The notes beneath the pieces were generated by a model, which was given only the letters and a program-made list of their open reading frames with translations, made no database searches and had not been told where the DNA came from. Of a stretch of 64,000 nt of DNA, positions 63,054-64,000 are shown in pieces. The DNA lies in assembly GCF_023206215.1 (NCBI RefSeq), contig NZ_CP065800.1, forward strand, positions 1,860,001 through 1,924,000. The letters run 5' to 3'. Every line of letters begins with the position of its first letter. Positions within the stretch are counted from its first letter, which is position 1. The DNA is from Butyrivibrio fibrisolvens. GTDB lineage: Bacteria; Bacillota; Clostridia; Lachnospirales; Lachnospiraceae. Both the position numbers and the translations under genes were made by a program.

Positions 63054-64000
63054 ATGAAAGCATATTATCACCTTCCGGGGTTGTTTGAGTTTTATGAATT
63101 TTATAAAGTTTTTTTGCCTATATTTAGGGAGCATAGGGAGTATTTCTATGACTGGTGCGATATAGGTTCTATATACGGTGCTCCTGGAGACTGTCTCTGG
63201 GGAGGCGGGAGAGTAGGATTTGGAGATGCAGATCCTGTTAAGGTCAAGTCTTTGATGGAAGCATATAACATATCCATGCGTCTTACTTTCAGTAATTCTA
63301 TGTTAAGACAAGAGCATCTGTCTGACCCAAAGTGCAATGAGCTATGTGCCATGTTTGAGGGTAGGGATACAGTAGCGATCTGCGATTATCCAAAAGCCGT
63401 AAAGGGCGTTGCGGGAGCTTTTGAGGATTCAGATGTAAAGAAGAACGGCATAATAATACATTCTGATCTGCTTCTTGAGTATGTTAAAAAGAAATACCCG
63501 GGATATTATTTTGTTTCATCCACAACCAAGGTTCTGACTGGTTTTGAGGATCTTTGCAAGGAACTTGACAGGGAAGATTTTGACTATGTAGTTCCGGATT
63601 TCAGACTTAACAAAGAATTTGATAAGTTAAGTTGCTTAACTGCTGCTCAGAAGGATAAGGTAGAGTTTCTTTGTAACGAGTGCTGCTTCTTTGGATGTTA
63701 CGATAGGAAGAAATGTTATGAAAATGTCAGTCTCAAGTGCCTTGGACAGAAGGTAGAGGATCATATATGCGTATCTCCTGACAAAGACAAGGGTTATCGC
63801 TTCTCAGATGCCATGAACAATCCGGGCTTTATAGGAATAGATGATATTCAAAACATATACCTTCCTATGGGATTTTCTAATTTTAAGATTGAAGGTCGTA
63901 GTCTTGGAAGCGCTATAATCCTTGAGTTCTTGCTATATTATATGACCAAGCCTTCCTATCAGCTCAAGGTAAGAGAAGAGATATATCTTGACAGTTCGCT
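63054..64000 (+). CDS. U32-like protein, 5' part
   Basis: The frame from the ATG at 63054 stays open to the right edge, giving 315 residues without a stop. No signal peptide is present. The late segment LPMGFSNFKIEGRSLGSA resembles the FKIEGR box of the peptidase U32 family, whose members include RNA-modifying and ubiquinone enzymes with an iron-sulfur cluster. Four cysteines in CNECCFFGCYDRKKC lie before it, as expected for cluster ligands, with another two in KCNELC and KCLG. The AT-rich leader has only a weak ribosome site. The assignment is by motif memory; the function is unknown. Confidence 0.6.
   Translation, partial: MKAYYHLPGLFEFYEFYKVFLPIFREHREYFYDWCDIGSIYGAPGDCLWGGGRVGFGDADPVKVKSLMEAYNISMRLTFSNSMLRQEHLSDPKCNELCAMFEGRDTVAICDYPKAVKGVAGAFEDSDVKKNGIIIHSDLLLEYVKKKYPGYYFVSSTTKVLTGFEDLCKELDREDFDYVVPDFRLNKEFDKLSCLTAAQKDKVEFLCNECCFFGCYDRKKCYENVSLKCLGQKVEDHICVSPDKDKGYRFSDAMNNPGFIGIDDIQNIYLPMGFSNFKIEGRSLGSAIILEFLLYYMTKPSYQLKVREEIYLDSS

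Overview
The window looks like chromosomal DNA of a low-GC anaerobic Firmicute of the family Lachnospiraceae, most like Butyrivibrio or a close relative. This rests on overall character: YesM/YesN-controlled sugar uptake without a local ATPase, GH27 and GH36 alpha-galactosidases, phosphoketolase, a rubredoxin-rubrerythrin fusion, a fibro-slime surface protein and many c-di-GMP proteins. I ran no database search. No tRNA, rRNA, transposase, phage gene or CRISPR array was seen.

Layout. 1-2460: end of rsgA, then a convergent two-component system. 2866-6330: two exported proteins with transglutaminase-like folds that have lost catalytic residues, udk, and a small membrane protein. 6440-16305: a carbohydrate-type ABC importer (two permeases, two lipoprotein binding proteins) bracketed by its YesM kinase and YesN regulator. 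16475-22822: an FAD oxidoreductase, a HerA-like ATPase, a free-methionine-sulfoxide reductase and a frameshifted GGDEF protein. 23031-27638: five genes for the late steps of cobalamin assembly (cobT, cobU, a second cobU-like gene, cbiB, cobD). 28169-33362: a fibro-slime surface protein, a Cys-rich protein, a Lys-Asp-Ser repeat protein and a lipoprotein. 33651-41103: an antiporter, rubrerythrin, GH36 alpha-galactosidase and phosphoketolase (xfp) with a candidate Rex operator. 41641-48932: an ArsR-type regulator with an MFS transporter, a CorA-like transporter, GH27 alpha-galactosidase, and two small proteins. 49217-53037: a frameshifted hydrolase, an FAH-family enzyme and an esterase-like protein. 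53281-62986: tandem HD-GYP proteins (the second frameshifted), a MacA/MacB-type export system and an HD protein. 63054 to the edge: part of a U32-like protein.

Most unusual signal. Five intergenic regions (18121, 20029, 35952, 38317, 51091) each hold a near-perfect inverted repeat of about 296-320 bases. All share one architecture: a conserved apex, conserved internal loops and bulges, and end motifs near AAACTTCGCACTTG. The outer arms differ between copies, yet in each copy both arms changed together. Smaller hairpins or lone ends with the same end motif lie near 6405, 21061, 36348 and 62231. This fits a family of long structured RNAs or mobile fold-back elements that I do not recognise.

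A second theme is broken reading frames. Three genes (a GGDEF protein, a hydrolase and an HD-GYP protein) are each interrupted at an A5 or A6 run followed by GT. Two of them act in c-di-GMP signalling. This could be phase variation, frameshifting or sequence error.
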